Shown here piece by piece: positions 25,801-36,700 of a DNA stretch of 64,000 nucleotides. Under the pieces are notes generated by a model. The model saw nothing but the letters and a program-made list of their open reading frames with translations, had not been told where the DNA came from and did no database searches. How positions within the stretch are numbered: the first letter of the stretch is position 1; each line of letters begins with the position of its first letter. The translations under genes were made by a program, and so were the position numbers. This stretch comes from Tamarix chinensis. Its lineage: Eukaryota > Streptophyta > Magnoliopsida > Caryophyllales > Tamaricaceae. Where the stretch lies: positions 140,772,859 through 140,836,858 of the forward strand of contig CM060171.1 of assembly GCA_030549775.1 (NCBI GenBank). The letters are read 5' to 3'.

Positions 25801-27964
25801 ATCAAACTAACATTACCAATATACGTATAGACGATGTGTGAAATGATACAGTGTTTCTTCAAGCAGGTTTCACAGTAGTCCTCAGTGAAAGCTCATAGAA
25901 TAGCACAGACTTCTTTCCCTTATAAGCATAACTATCTTTGTACCAGATGTCACATGAGCCCTATTTTGAAAGCAGATGTGTTCCATTTTCTCTCACTGTA
26001 AAACTCCTACTGACCCAAAGACAGGAAATAGATGAATGCAGAAGGCGTTACCACCAAATGGCAAAATTAGCGGCATAAGGACAATAGAAGAGTTGGAAAT
26101 AAGGGATGTCAATGGATGCAAAGGCCTAGCAAGTCCATTAATATCACTTCCCACACAATAAAGCAGCATCTTCATCATCAAATTACAGTGTGTGAATCCC
26201 CACATCTGTTATCGTTAGACAAACAACTTATTTTACCATGCTGCTAAGAATCTTTGCAACAAAGACAATATCAAATTGGTCCCACCGTGTACGAGAATTA
26301 AAGCAAAATCAATCCAAAGCCGGGACAATGTGAAACATTGCAAGGTACCTGATGGCCAGCAAAATATAGCACACATTTCCCGTTTCAAGCTTCATAAGTT
26401 AATAGCTACATAAGAAGTGTATGCACAAAAGAATAAAAATGCAAGAGCATCATACCTTTAACACCAACTGGACGATCTCTTGAGCATCAGTATGAAGAAA
26501 CTTGTGTGCGAACCCAATAAAATGCATAACCAGGTTTGTATAGAAAGGATAGTTGGACAACACAAAGCCTTCCCAAGAGGATGAATAATTGTGGCTGGTT
26601 GGCTGATCTCCCTCCTTCTTCTGAGGCAGTTTCAAGCCATCAGACAGGGCATCAAGCTCTTCAAAACGTTCCATTCCAAGCTTCCATGGCTCCATGTAAC
26701 TAACCCAAAGGGAAACGACCTCGGACATATTCTTCAGGGATGTTCCCATAGGACTAAACAAAAACGTCCTCAGTATGAACCTATACAGTGGTCTGCGAAT
26801 ACACAAATTCCAGGAACCAGCATCTAGAGATACTGATGCAGCATTCCTACATTTTACAACATCAGCAGATCTCGAATTTTGCCATCCAGGAATCGATCTA
26901 TCCTCAGCTTGATTCAATCCTTTGGTAGCCATTACTGAGCTTAAATTCGAATAGTCAATAAACAGCTTCACAACTTCACCCAATCCAGGCACAGGAAGCG
27001 CCTCATTCATCACGGAGAGAAAGGGAAAGGACACACCATGAGATTTACATAAACTAACAGGCAAGGGGGAAGGATCATTATCAACCAACCAGAAATGAAT
27101 CAGTGTATGAACCAAGAACTCGGCGCTGAGAAGAACCGCTTCATCGTAATTGGTAGAGTAATGAAGCAGCGAGCTACGATAAGGTTGGTGTGCATTTATA
27201 TCATCATCAACAGGCACAAAAGCACGGAGATAAGCATACAAGAGCCTCATATAAAGTTTGCATTCAGGTTTCAGATCAGTTGCACGCCTGCTACCACCAC
27301 CACCAGAGAAGACAGGAATAGAAGAAGTCCAAGCCTCCAGCCTAAACTTACGACTCTTGCTAAAAGAAACATTGGCGGAATTTTCACCGTTACGTCTACA
27401 AACGGGATAATAAGCGAACCAAAAAATGTAATACTCAAACACGTTCAAATGAACCTGATAACAGCCTACTTTCAGCCGATCTTCCTTAATCCTTCCTTTA
27501 AACAAAACACACAAGTCTTCTAAAACACGACAATCACGTTCGCCAGAAGCCATAAGCCTCACCCACTCAGGCAATCTCTCAGTGGGAAACACAAATTTAA
27601 CTAGCGATAAACGATCCACGGCCGTAATCGAAGACATTAAGAGGCCATTAGGTGATAGAAGTGTAAAGAGCCTACCAGCAAGGCCAGAATCGTTAACGGC
27701 GTAGACGGTATCGATCCATCCAGTGGAGACTACTGGCCTTCGAGTCGTCGAAGAAGCGTCGTCGAAACCGAAGAGTTTGCAAATTAGGGCTGGGAAAGCG
27801 ATAGAGAAGAAGTGACGGCTTTGGTCAGGTGAGTGTTTTTGGAGGTGAGATTCAACGTCGGTGACTGCGGCGGCGATTTGAGGTGGTGCATTTGCGGCAA
27901 GGATTTTATCGGCGAGTTCAGTGGATTTGGTATGTGAATCGATGGAGTAGGAATACGGAATCAT
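5879..27964 (-). CDS. SMPD4: SMPD4-like protein (mit_SMPDase family), 4 exons, 790 aa
   Basis: Whole-gene entry: join of 26456-27964, 22499-22645, 22231-22347 and 5879-6478 on the minus strand (503+49+39+199 residues). All three introns (3810, 151 and 15,752 bp) are GT-AG and phase 0. I recognise the family from the N-terminus ([30 protein letters not shown]), the middle ([23 protein letters not shown]) and the end ([13 protein letters not shown]). The hydrophobic stretch [15 protein letters not shown] near the C-terminus fits the tail anchor of animal SMPD4, which sits in ER/nuclear-envelope membranes and is reported to cleave sphingomyelin and to contact nuclear pores. Plants use GIPCs rather than sphingomyelin, so the plant substrate is unknown. 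The length is close to the family norm (human about 866). No stop or frameshift is seen in any exon. The exon joins are inferred from splice sites and family memory; no transcript is available. Confidence 0.9.
7876..8259 (-). repeat. Copia-like LTR, copy a (384 bp)
   Basis: On plus it runs TGATATAGGGCAACGAGG ... TTTGGTATGCA, alignable end to end with 15886-16266 (shared CAATATTCAATCCTTCAAATCT, here given as a degenerate match; CTATATA(A/T)AGGCC; ACAATATCT). TG...CA ends fit an LTR read on the minus strand. There is no primer site next to it. Confidence 0.45.
8640..11228. other. 5' non-coding part of the hAT element
   Basis: A pyrimidine-rich block (8690-8960, repeats of TCTCCTC/CATCCTC) gives a 110-codon ORF of Ser/Leu-rich composition that I read as leader rather than protein. 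The rest to 11228 shows no coding signal. Confidence 0.45.
11229..13200 (+). pseudogene. Decayed hAT transposase (BED zinc finger, RNase H-like core, hATC domain)
   Basis: Reading frames on plus can be followed through a Met-Glu-Glu-Asp start near 11229, a run of ten Asp from (GAT)n at 11317-11348, a basic KRKVRK patch and a BED-type finger (VWQDFKEV ... [11 protein letters not shown], 11390-11520). Then come [15 protein letters not shown], a TTDLW block, [31 protein letters not shown] (DUF4413-like), and [29 protein letters not shown] through YAGDWVR (hATC dimerisation region, 13030-13180). It has several stops and frameshifts, for example a TGA-TAA pair near 11260 and a TAA in the hATC end. 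The first two zinc ligands of the finger are Tyr. It cannot make an active transposase. Confidence 0.85.
13904..14223. mobile_element. Small non-autonomous hAT-like element (family M), 320 bp, nested in the hAT element
   Basis: Flanked by a perfect 8-bp direct repeat GTAAGGGG (13896-13903, 14224-14231). The ends CATACAATTAAAT and CAAGCAATAAAAT (reverse complement of right) form imperfect inverted repeats. The interior is dense in CGATATTT and CCGATAC motifs and ends in a CGCGACCGCGACCGCGA-type run. Related, more decayed copies lie at 17273-17471 and 19222-19484. Confidence 0.75.
15886..16266 (-). repeat. Copia-like LTR, copy b (381 bp), with primer site
   Basis: TGATGTAGGACAAGG ... TTTGGTATGCA on plus. 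On the minus strand it is followed after 4 nt by TGGTACTAGAGC (15870-15881), 10 of 12 matches to the tRNA-iMet primer site TGGTATCAGAGC. This copy and 7876-8259 could be the two LTRs of one small non-autonomous element later split by the hAT insertion, or two separate copies. No matching 5-bp target repeats were seen. Confidence 0.5.
17273..17471. mobile_element. Family M element, decayed copy
   Basis: Aligns with the right two thirds of 13904-14223: GGTCGGTCGATATG, repeated TTGATATTTA, a poly-A run, CAACATATAAAAT, then CGATCGCGACCACAGTTTTAT. The left end and target repeat are not identifiable. Confidence 0.5.
18307..20967 (-). mobile_element. Non-autonomous LTR retroelement, about 2.7 kb, minus strand
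   Basis: Two direct repeats act as LTRs: 18307-18957 and about 20214-20967. They share GGATT(A/G)TTA(A/T)GCA, CATAGCATAGCAT, TATATAGGCA, GAATAGTTAAAATATAA and GAATTCCTTAAA in the same order, but are diverged by substitutions and indels. On the minus strand the upstream LTR is followed by TGGTATCAAATC near 20196-20207, a degenerate tRNA-iMet primer site. The 1.26-kb interior holds only a 47-codon minus frame from ATG at 20005 (Glu/Leu-rich, coiled-coil-like) that may be a gag remnant, and a nested family M element. No protease, RT or integrase. Confidence 0.6.
19222..19484. mobile_element. Family M element, decayed copy with target repeat
   Basis: Starts CAGACAATTAAATATC and ends GTTTTATTCCTTG, collinear with 13904-14223. 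It is flanked by CATGTAAC (19214-19221) and TATGTGAC (19485-19492), 6 of 8 matching with both differences being transitions, as expected for an old 8-bp target repeat. It is nested in the LTR element 18307-20967. Confidence 0.65.
22231..22347 (-). CDS. SMPD4: SMPD4-like gene, exon 3 (39 aa)
   Basis: Acceptor TTTTTGTAG lies at 22348 and donor GAG|GTTCTC at 22230. It encodes [10 protein letters not shown] through GGEQLLE, in phase 0 at both ends. Intron 2 before it is only 151 bp. The donor runs straight into a (CT)n tract on the minus strand (GA and GACA repeats at about 22194-22228 on plus), an unusual 5' splice site neighbourhood for the 15.7-kb intron that starts here. Confidence 0.85.
22499..22645 (-). 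CDS. SMPD4: SMPD4-like gene, exon 2 (49 aa)
   Basis: Starts after acceptor TGTACAG at 22646 and ends ...AAATGCAG before donor GTAACC at 22498. It encodes [20 protein letters not shown] through IPEQMQ, which continues exon 1 in phase 0. It is exactly 147 nt. Confidence 0.85.
22646..26455 (-). other. Intron 1 of the SMPD4-like gene, 3810 bp
   Basis: GT-AG intron in phase 0. It contains a tandem 66-bp duplication with (TA)n tracts near its 3' end (22702-22836) and otherwise no recognisable element. Short ORFs in it (for example 25308-25662 minus) have no family I recognise. Confidence 0.7.
22702..22836. repeat. Tandem 66-bp duplication with (TA)n microsatellites
   Basis: CTTGAAGGCAAGTGCTACAT starts at 22702 and again at 22768. 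Each copy runs through CATTCAAAAAGAA into a run of about 15 TA units (22739-22767 and 22805-22836). Confidence 0.9.
26456..27964 (-). CDS. SMPD4: SMPD4-like gene, exon 1 (residues 1-503)
   Basis: Long first exon with the start ATG at 27964, in the context CCAGTATCCAATGATTCC. This is the first ATG of the open frame, and the protein from it matches the family N-terminus. The exon ends ...GTGTTAAAG with donor GTATGA at 26455. The frame hits a stop two codons into the intron, so splicing is required. It encodes most of the conserved mit_SMPDase domain, including the [20 protein letters not shown] block near residues 425-440 and [24 protein letters not shown] near the exon end. Antisense ORFs over this exon are shadows. 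Confidence 0.92.
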
Positions 27965-28260
27965 TGGATACTGGGGAGAGGAGATGGTTGCTCAGAGGAT
28001 AAAAGTTTATCTGGCAGCTTGGAAATGGGAAGTTTCAAATTCGGTGGAGAAATTCATCTGCTGCTAGTTGTCGTTGGGTGACAGTTGGTGAATGGAAGTT
28101 GAAAACGGGGATGGAAGGGGGGGAAATCTTTGCCCGCTATGTTTGCTTGGTTCTTTTGCGTAGGGTTTCGCGGAGCCCAGAGAAATCGAGAGGGGGTAGG
28201 ACGGAACGGAAGCAGCAGAACCTGGAAGTGGAACGTACTCGAAGGGCCTTTTGAGGGGAT
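27965..28260 (-). promoter_or_regulatory. 5' UTR / proximal promoter of the SMPD4-like gene
   Basis: About 300 bp of GC-richer DNA upstream of the ATG, before the sequence becomes AT-rich at about 28260. No convincing TATA box was found. Assigned by position only. Confidence 0.45.
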
Positions 28261-28262
28261 AT

Positions 28263-28290
28263 CGTAATTCGTAATTCGTAATTCGTAAAT
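28263..28290. repeat. Short tandem repeat, unit CGTAATT, about 4 copies
   Basis: The heptamer CGTAATT is repeated head to tail about 300 bp upstream of the SMPD4-like start codon, directly before an AATAAT-rich tract. Confidence 0.8.
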
Positions 28291-28329
28291 AATAATATTA
28301 TTTAATTAAATAAATAATATTTGAATTTT

Positions 28330-29020
28330 CAACATTCAAAAGAGCTAGGTGGGCAGCAAATGGCGGGCTCGGCAGATCACAGATGCTGAAGAGCTAGGAG
28401 TGGAGATCCTCGAAGAAAGCAGAATAAATTTACAGTAGGCATCCAACGCTGCGAGACTTGGCTCTGTCCAACTAGAGCGCGCGTCTGGCTGAGTGTGATT
28501 GCTAAAGTGACGTCTTCGCGGGGGCTGTATGCCTGTATCCAACGCGTTAGCGCACGTTGCTCGTCATGAAGTTGATTGCGATTGCACGAAATTATGAGAA
28601 AATAAATATAGTTTTGGAGGTGTAAATATAATTTTTATGGGTATTTTACTCCTACTATTTAATAAAAATATATATATATAATTTATATCTATGGGTGAAA
28701 ATCTCATACAAATCCTTCTTAACATACATATATAAAAATCAATCTTAACTATTAGATTAGTATTTGATTAATAGTCGATATTTAGTAGATACCTAACCTA
28801 AATTTATTTTAATTTCGGTCTTTAAATCTTCTAGATATAACGATAATTAAGGGTTCCTATATTTATATTTTAAATAGTAGTTTGTACCAGAGCATAAATC
28901 TAATGTCTATAATCGATCTTTATTATTTCTACCATTATAAATCCTTAAATTTTTTATTGTTACCTATAATATCTACAATTTATGTTATAAATTATTTTTC
29001 AAATGTAAATATGAATATAT
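28330..29020. other. Intergenic DNA, no gene identified
   Basis: Positions 28330-28560 are GC-richer and include a TGACGTC core at about 28508; the rest is AT-rich. A 65-codon minus ORF (28345-28542) has no recognisable family. Confidence 0.4.
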
Positions 29021-30100
29021 AACTTGTAATAAATTGTTTTGTTTAAAGCATATTTTAACGTCCCGAACTTTTATATACTTAAGGTTTTAACTTTATTTTT
29101 GATGATTTAAGATTTTCTATTAGTATTTGGATCGAGTATATTTATTATAGATAACTTTTAGTAGAAATAATGAAAAATATCTTAATTAAGTAATAATTAA
29201 TGAATTTTTTATTGTTTTATTTAGATCAAATACAAAGAAACGGTTGCACTTAATCGATTCCACAATGTCAATTGATTTATTTTAATTGAAAATATTTAGA
29301 TTTGGCAAACAAATTTATAATATATATTTTTAATTACTACATTTATTTAATCATTGCATAATGATATTACATTGCCAAAATTATGCGATAATATTATTAT
29401 GTTTATCTTAAATTTGAAGATGCCCAGTATTTTTCCATTATTTTATTTAAACTTATCATTAAAATATGTCTTAAGTTGATAAATTTATAAATATTTGTAA
29501 TTACATGTGCTAGAGTTTTTAAATAATATACGAATAAACCATCATCTAGTGATTAACTAAGATAAATCAATACAATTTTTCAATGATCGCAATACATGTG
29601 TTATCGCTACTTATAAAATATGAAATTTTATCATAAGTAGTTACATGTCTTATTTGAATTTTATCAACATGTATTTTTCTTATTACCTCTGATTTAAATT
29701 TATTTCACGGTAATTTATTTTTATTGACTAATGAAAATTAAAATGTTAAAATATAATCATTTATTTTTTAAGTTTAATAAAATAACATGTATATATGTAT
29801 ATATATCGAACATAAATTTAGTGTATCTTGTAAGATATATAGAAATCAAATGTATAATTATTTTGTTTTTTATTAATTTAAGTTGATGTTGGTTAAGAGC
29901 CCATGTGAATCATGTATTATTATTGTATTCTTCTTCAATGTATTGTGTATAAATATATAAACACATACGCGTGCTCACAATAAACTATACTACTCGTAGA
30001 TGTCCTTAAGCCTCCAAGGCACAAGAGTTCAAGTCCTTAAAGTATATTTTAGCCAAACCCTCTATAATAATTATACAACTTGCTATGAACTTTCTGCAAC
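29020..30100. repeat. Interspersed repeat R1, copy B
   Basis: Collinear diverged copy of 2400-3590 in the same orientation, on the other side of the SMPD4-like gene. Ends uncertain. No coding content. Confidence 0.6.
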
Positions 30101-30429
30101 CTAATAGTGATAAAATTATTGATCTAACAATTATCTATATAAGTTAAAATTTTCAAAATAATTATAAATCTATTTTAATATTTCACTTTCATTATTTGAT
30201 AAAAATTATTTGGTTTATACACATTATCAAATATACATACCATTATAAATCACATATAAAATGTATTCTTATCCCACACATTAATTTTTGGAATAAAAAT
30301 ATTTAGAAATTTAAGTTATAAATATTGTTGTCAACTATCAACTATTCAAAACATACAATCTAAAAATGATTGTTAAGTGCCAATAAGTTGAAAAGGTAGT
30401 TACATAAATAAAGAGTTATTGGATAAAAA

Positions 30430-31565
30430 TGTAATACCCCAAGTCGAGCAGAGTATTATAACGATTGATCTAGCTACTTATATCAAAATAGTATACCATC
30501 ATTTTGATGATTCCGTCATAAGAAATCAACGGTTAATCTTGTTAACCGTTGGACAGTTTCAGGACAAGTGGTCATTCTGGTAAGTTTCGGAAATTTTATA
30601 AAAATTTATCAAGAAACGCATGAGTGAGAACAATGCGTGTGGAAATAACTCGTGTTGATTTGTGGGATTAGTCGATCAATTCGAAAGTACTTTAGGGTAG
30701 CCATATGTGGTAATATCGACTCGCGGTGTTACAAATATTATCAAAGCAAAACTGCGACCGTGAACTAAACTTAGATGAGTCAGTTAGCCACATAGTGGGA
30801 TGATTCTTATGACATACTATATTGGGATAGTTAGTGGTTGAGGCGCAACGAGGATGTTGTGTTCTTTGATTAGGGGTGAATGTAATGCCCCGAGTTAGAT
30901 AGTGTGTTATAAGGATTGATCTGGCTACTTATATCAACACAGTATACCGTCCCTTTGGTGATTTTGTTATAAGAACTCTATATAACGGGACAATTCTTAT
31001 GACAGACTATATTGAGACAATTGGTGGTTGAGGCGCAATGAGGATGTTGCGTTCTTTGATTAGGGATGAATGTAATGCCCCGAGTTGAATATTGTGTTAT
31101 AATGATTGATATGGCTATTTATATTAACATGGTATACCATCCCTTTAGTGATTTTGTCATAAGAACTCCACATAGCGGCACGATTCTTATGACAGACTAT
31201 ATTGAGACAGTTGGTGGTTGAGGCACGACAATGATGTTGCATTCTTTAATTAGGGGTAAATGTAATACCCCAAGTTGAATAGTATGTTATAATGATTGAT
31301 TTGGATACTTATATCAACATGGTATACCATCTTTTTGGTGATTTTTTTATAAGAACTCAACGGTTAAGTGTGTTGGTCGTGGAGTAATTTTTATGATAAG
31401 TGACCCTTTTGGGAAGTTTCGAAAAATTTATAAAATTTTATCGAGAAGCACCTAAGTAGGGAAAAAGTATGCTGAAAGAGCTTGTGTTGATTTATGGGAT
31501 CGGCCAATAAATCCGAACAGCTCTAAGTTAGCCCCTACATAATCGTATCAACTAGGGGTGTTATA
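30430..31565 (+). mobile_element. TRIM (miniature LTR retrotransposon) with tandem 190-bp units
   Basis: Left LTR 30430-30733 (304 bp; TGTAATACCCC ... CGGTGTTACA) and right LTR 31261-31565 (305 bp; TGTAATACCCC ... GGGGTGTTATA). After the left LTR, ATTATCAAAGC resembles the tRNA-iMet primer site (TATCAGAGC). Before each later LTR start lies TTAGGG(G/A)TGAA or TTAGGGGTAAA, a polypurine-type site. Between the LTRs are two exact-length 190-bp units, 30881-31070 and 31071-31260. Each is the first part of an LTR joined to the last part of the internal region. No coding capacity, as is usual for TRIMs. Flanks AAAAA/CAAAA do not give a convincing target repeat. Confidence 0.75.
30881..31260 (+). repeat. 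Two tandem 190-bp LTR/internal chimeric units
   Basis: Each unit starts TGTAATGCCCCGAGTT and passes TATACC(G/A)TCCCTTT. At TTATAAGAACTC or TCATAAGAACTC it switches from LTR into internal sequence (GATTCTTATGACAGACTAT), and it ends with the polypurine-type site. They are about 90 percent alike by eye. Confidence 0.8.
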
Positions 31566-32377
31566 CAAAAATAGCTTGGTGAATAAACTATGTCACAAAA
31601 GGTATTGACAATTCATATTTGATGTCACGGTTTCAAATGATAAATGAACCATAAAAAATGACATTTTACAAATAGCTAGAAAAAATATAGCAATACAATT
31701 ATCGTCTTTCTTCTATTTTAATTAAAATAATTGGACAATTTTGAATTATGGAATACAAAATTATAATATGACAAGCAGCCTAAATAATATTATCTATCGA
31801 ATATTATCTACGATTATATTCTTTATGTGTTTACAATTTAAAATTATGCAAAAAAGATAATGCGTACATATGCACATTACCAACAAAACAAGATATTTGA
31901 ATCTGTAACTTTGACCCTATCATCGTGCCTCGTTTTTTGTAGCTTAATTTGGTTTCCATATTATACAATATCGGCAAGTAACAAAAGAGGTTATGGAAAA
32001 AGTGTAATAAATATCATATGTTATAAACAACAATTTTTATAATCGACAAAGTGTGTGCATCTTATTGACATTCACTCCATCGGCCACTTACTTTTTATAT
32101 AGTTTGATGTACACAAAAAAATAAATAAATAAACATCACATGTCTATTTCCCTAGTAGTTAGGGTGATGAGCTTGATATGAATAACATATAATCAAATGC
32201 TAACAATGACCTCAAGTGTTTTATTCTCTAGGGGTGATATTCAAAAAAAAAATCTTTGAATATCCGACACTTTGAATATCTAAAATTTTATACTGGATAA
32301 TAAATAATTTGCTAAATATTTAAAACTTTTAAATGAACCATAAATGATAAATATTATTTTTTTTGTTTCTTGTTAGT
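31566..32377. other. AT-rich intergenic DNA, no gene seen
   Basis: No supported gene. A GAATATCC/GAATATCTA-rich patch at 32230-32330 resembles the one at 4200-4330. Confidence 0.4.
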
Positions 32378-33746
32378 GTAACACCCCAATTTAGAAAATT
32401 TTATTTTAAAATGGAAATATATGGATAATACCACCATATTTCGTACAATTTTGATGCAATTTTGGATCCCTCACCTTTCTTATATGAAATGTATGGCAAA
32501 ATGTCAGACATAAAATTTTAGAATAGACATAGCACAAAGAAAAAGCTATATAAACAAAGTGAAGAGAAAATATACAAATAAACTATAGAAAGGATGGGAT
32601 ATCAACTTCGAAGAAAAAAGATACAAATTTTAGAGAAAATATGTAGCAAAAATAAGGAGAATAATGTATGTATCCAGATACCAAAAACAACACTAACGAG
32701 ATTTATAAGCTACCCTATTCTAACCCTCGGCCCTCACACAAATTCTATAAAATCAATGGCTTCCGCACTAACGCCATTATCCACTAAAACATTTGTAAAA
32801 TATAAATAAGAATATAACCAATACGACGAGCATACTCGATAACATATGTCCATGTACGGCATACAAAACACGTCGAAGTCAAATAATATAATAAAATATG
32901 CTAATACGTGATCTTAAAAAATTAACGAAAATCCACTATTCCCACCATTCATTACTATTCACTCAAACCCTAAAATTACATAAACACTTAAAGCATGAAT
33001 TCAACACATAAATGATAGAATTCACCCAAGTGTGATGTCCATAGATTATTCTATTCCATATTATGTTATCACGCAAACTACCATACCACGTTTTATGTAA
33101 AAGAGAATTATCCTAAAGTCGAAGCACTAGTGACTAAGACATCAATTTAAATTATTTTAGTTAAGAAAAAATCCAAAATTCACTGAGGAACTCTCTAGCA
33201 TTAAGTATTGATGTCCCCTATACGATACATAGGTTGCTTATAAAGTAAAAGGATGACTTGCTACATGCAAACAGTGTAGCACAGCTATATATATAATTAA
33301 GGAGCGCATCTACTGCAACCCCACCTCAGATGTCATATTGAGGATACTCGCCTAAACTCCAAGTTCATCCTTACACTAGTGGTTAGAAAGCCAGCAAACT
33401 CAATATTAAACTAACTAATTTAAAAAACTATATACTAAACAAAAAAGTTGGGGTTGGATCAATCAAACTGGATAAACAAGTTTAATCAAATAAATCTTAA
33501 ATGTTGTCATTTAAGTTTTGAAAAAATAAATTTAAGGAATAAGGAGCCAATTGAACTAGTCGAACCAAGTCTTACTGTTGTTATATAGGATAATTTTTTA
33601 AATAAAAGCAATTTATTTTATCAAACTTTAGTCAAACTGATTGAACCAAGCATCGGGAGGTCCGCCCATTTGATTTCCATTTGGGTATTTAAAACAATGT
33701 CTTACACTTGAATCATAAATAAATTATAGATATACAAATGATTGCC
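32378..33746 (-). mobile_element. Old fragment of a TGTAACACC-type LTR
   Basis: Starts TGTAACACCCCAATTTAG. It contains GGATAATACCACCATATTTCG, degenerate to the GGGTATTACCGCCACACTTAG block of copies 2 and 3, placed at a similar distance from the end. Interrupted at 33747 by copy 1. The remainder was not recognised with certainty. Confidence 0.4.
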
Positions 33747-36700
33747 TGAAATGCCCCAAAAATTTCTAATAGTATATTTAAATGAGGTTTTATTATAAAA
33801 TTTAATTATGTATATTATTTTATTTAAAATAAAAGAAAATTAAATAGGGCAAATCAAGAATAAATTTATAAGTATTTTAATTAGGAGGAATTTGGGTATT
33901 TTAGCTAGTTAAAGATTTTAATTTGGGAATTTATTTAAATAAATTATTTTATTTAAAATAAGAATGAGAAAATAGTTCTAAATTAATATTAATTTTATAA
34001 ATATTTTAATGGAAGAAAATTAAGAGTGTTTGCTAATTAAAATGAAATTTATGAAAAATCTTTTAAAAATCATAATTTAGCCTAAAAAAGGATTTAAATA
34101 TTATTTTATTTAAATATTATTATTTTTAAATATCCTAAATTTTTAGATTAATTTATTTGGCCCTAATCTAATTATTTTTTTCCTTTCCTTTTTCCCTTTT
34201 TCTTTTTCTTTCTTCCTTTTTCTTTCTTTTTCTTCTTTTTCTTTGTCCTCTTCTTTTTCCCCGACTGGGCCAGGTCGCGGCCCAGCTTTCCTTTCCTCTC
34301 CCTTTTCTTCGGCACGGCCCAGCACGCGCCCGTCGCCCTTCTTCTGCCCGCCTAAGCTCTGCTTTTCGTCCGTGTTATGGCCGAAACTCGTCGTTCAATT
34401 TAATGACGCCCTCCCCACGCGCGAACCGGCAGGTTCTTCCTCCTTTTTTTTCTTTCTTTTTCCTTCGCGAACTGCCAGGCCAGCCATCTTCTTCTTCCTC
34501 CTTTCCCCGTCATCGACGACGCTGCAATGCTGGCCGCCATCAATGGCATCTTCGGCTACGGTGATTAATACCGGTCGTTTCTTGCCTCATTGTCTTCCTC
34601 TTAACTCCAGGAATAAATTGGCATAACTCTCGTCCGTTATATCTCGCCTGTTTCCTCTCCCCAACGTTGCGAACCTTCGAACCAACCCAAACGTTGGCCG
34701 ACCGTTTTCCGCCGCCGACTGCCCAAATTATCGCACCCTATAACTTCCTTCCGACCCCCAAAACCTTATTATCCCATCTACCATCTATTAATAGCCTAGT
34801 TATGGGAGTTTTGGAATTTTTTCTTCCCCAAAAACCCTAAGCCAGAGCTGCCACCACCTCTACTTCAGACGCGTCGCCCACCGTCGTTAGCCAACTTCAA
34901 CGCCACCTCCGCATTCCAAGTTCTTCCCTGAAATGCCCTCTAGTTAACCAAACTATTTTCAACCTTCGATTCTTCTTGTACGAGCCTCAATAACCATGCA
35001 AAGTTGGCTACTCGTTTCATCGGAATTTTGACCCCGAAACCTTAAGCCACCGTCGTCGCCGCCGTGAACCACTGCCGGTGCCGCCTATCCCCACCAGCTT
35101 AAGGTCGAACCTTAGACCCTCTCAACTATTTTCCATATTATTATAAGCCTTGATTTAATTTATTTCAATTATTTGCATACAAATACCATTATTATTATTC
35201 TTAGTATTTCTATTATTACTATGTTTTATTATTATTTGATATAAAATTTATGCTGAATTGTACTTGCAGGGTAGATAGTGATAATAAAATAATTTTATTT
35301 TTAGTTTCGATTTTTAAGTTATTAATTGAATTATTATATGATTATTATCACTCTTCTTCTTATTATTAATATTTTAATTATTAGAATAATTATTATTATC
35401 ATTTTATTAATTATTCTGGAAAATCTTAGGCCCTAATTTTGTATTAACATTCGCACTTATGTATTTTAGTATTATTATTTCTATTGTTCTTATAACTATT
35501 AATAATAATATTATTATTATCTTTATTATTTTAATGTTATTATATATGTTATTAATTTTTATTATTAATATTAATAAATAGTAGGTCATTGGTTATAAGT
35601 AGGGTCGAAACCCCACTCTAAATGTTAAAGCTTATATATTATTATGATTATTATTATTGTTTTACATTTACTCATATTATTTTGGTGAAGGGTAGAAACC
35701 CTTATATTACCTTTTTTATTTTGAACAGCATTAGTTTTATTATTAATATTCTACTAGTATTTTGTAGAGTCAATTTTAGTATAATAATATTTTAATTAAA
35801 AATAAGGTCTTGGGATAAGGTAGAAATAATAACATTCTTAAGAGGAAACCTAATCCTAATATTTTTCCCATAGTAGGTGAGCCCAATCAAAGCTCTCAAG
35901 TGGTATAGGAGCATGCTCCAAGACAGGTGACGTTTTAGGTAAGGGGTGCTAAGGCCTTTTGTGTGCTAATGTGCATTGTGTTCCTTATATGTTATGCATC
36001 CTATGTTATTATTGTAATTATTGCATATTTGGTATGGCATGGAGTCCAAGCATGCTTTTGTGTTGCTATATGGCATGTGTACTATGTGTATGGAATAATA
36101 TGTGTTTGCATGTGACCCTAAAAGACATGAATGTGAGAATGTTATATGGGAAATGTAGGGTTTCGTGGGAGACAATATAATTTATGATGTTATATGGGAG
36201 AATTGAATTTATGGTTTGTTAGGGAGAATATAATTTACGATGTTATTTGGGAGAATGTAATTTATGATATTATATGGGAGAAGCTAATTTATGATTTGAT
36301 TGGGAGAATCTAATTTATGATTGGTTTGGGGAAATCCAATTAATCCAAATTACGGTTTTGCTTGGGAGATTCTAATTTATGATTTTATGTGGGAGAATCT
36401 AACTTATAGTCTTGTATGGTGGAATCTAAATTGTGGTTATGAAAGGGGAGAATCTAATCAATTGTATTATGTGGACAAATCTTAGGTTTTGCTATGGATT
36501 GAATTTAGGGTTTTATAGGGCAGAATCGTGGGTTGGATGGTGGTACTAATGGTTATATGGTGGTATTAGGGTTTACATGGCGATATTAGGGTTTGTATGA
36601 TGTTACTAAGGTTTGTATGGTGGTATTTATGGTTATATGGCGGTATTTATGGTTTGTATGGTGGTATTAGGGTTTACATGGTGGCATTGATGGTTGAATG

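Noticed and set aside
27095..27523. 142-codon plus-strand ORF
   Set aside because: Exact antisense shadow of exon 1 of the SMPD4-like gene.
31060..31242. 60-codon minus ORF
   Set aside because: Lies across the tandem 190-bp TRIM units and the frame is not kept between units.
35959..36180. Cys-rich 73-codon ORF and its antisense
   Set aside because: Tandem-like TTATGGGAGAATGTAATTTA repeats follow it and no counterpart is open in copies 2 or 3.
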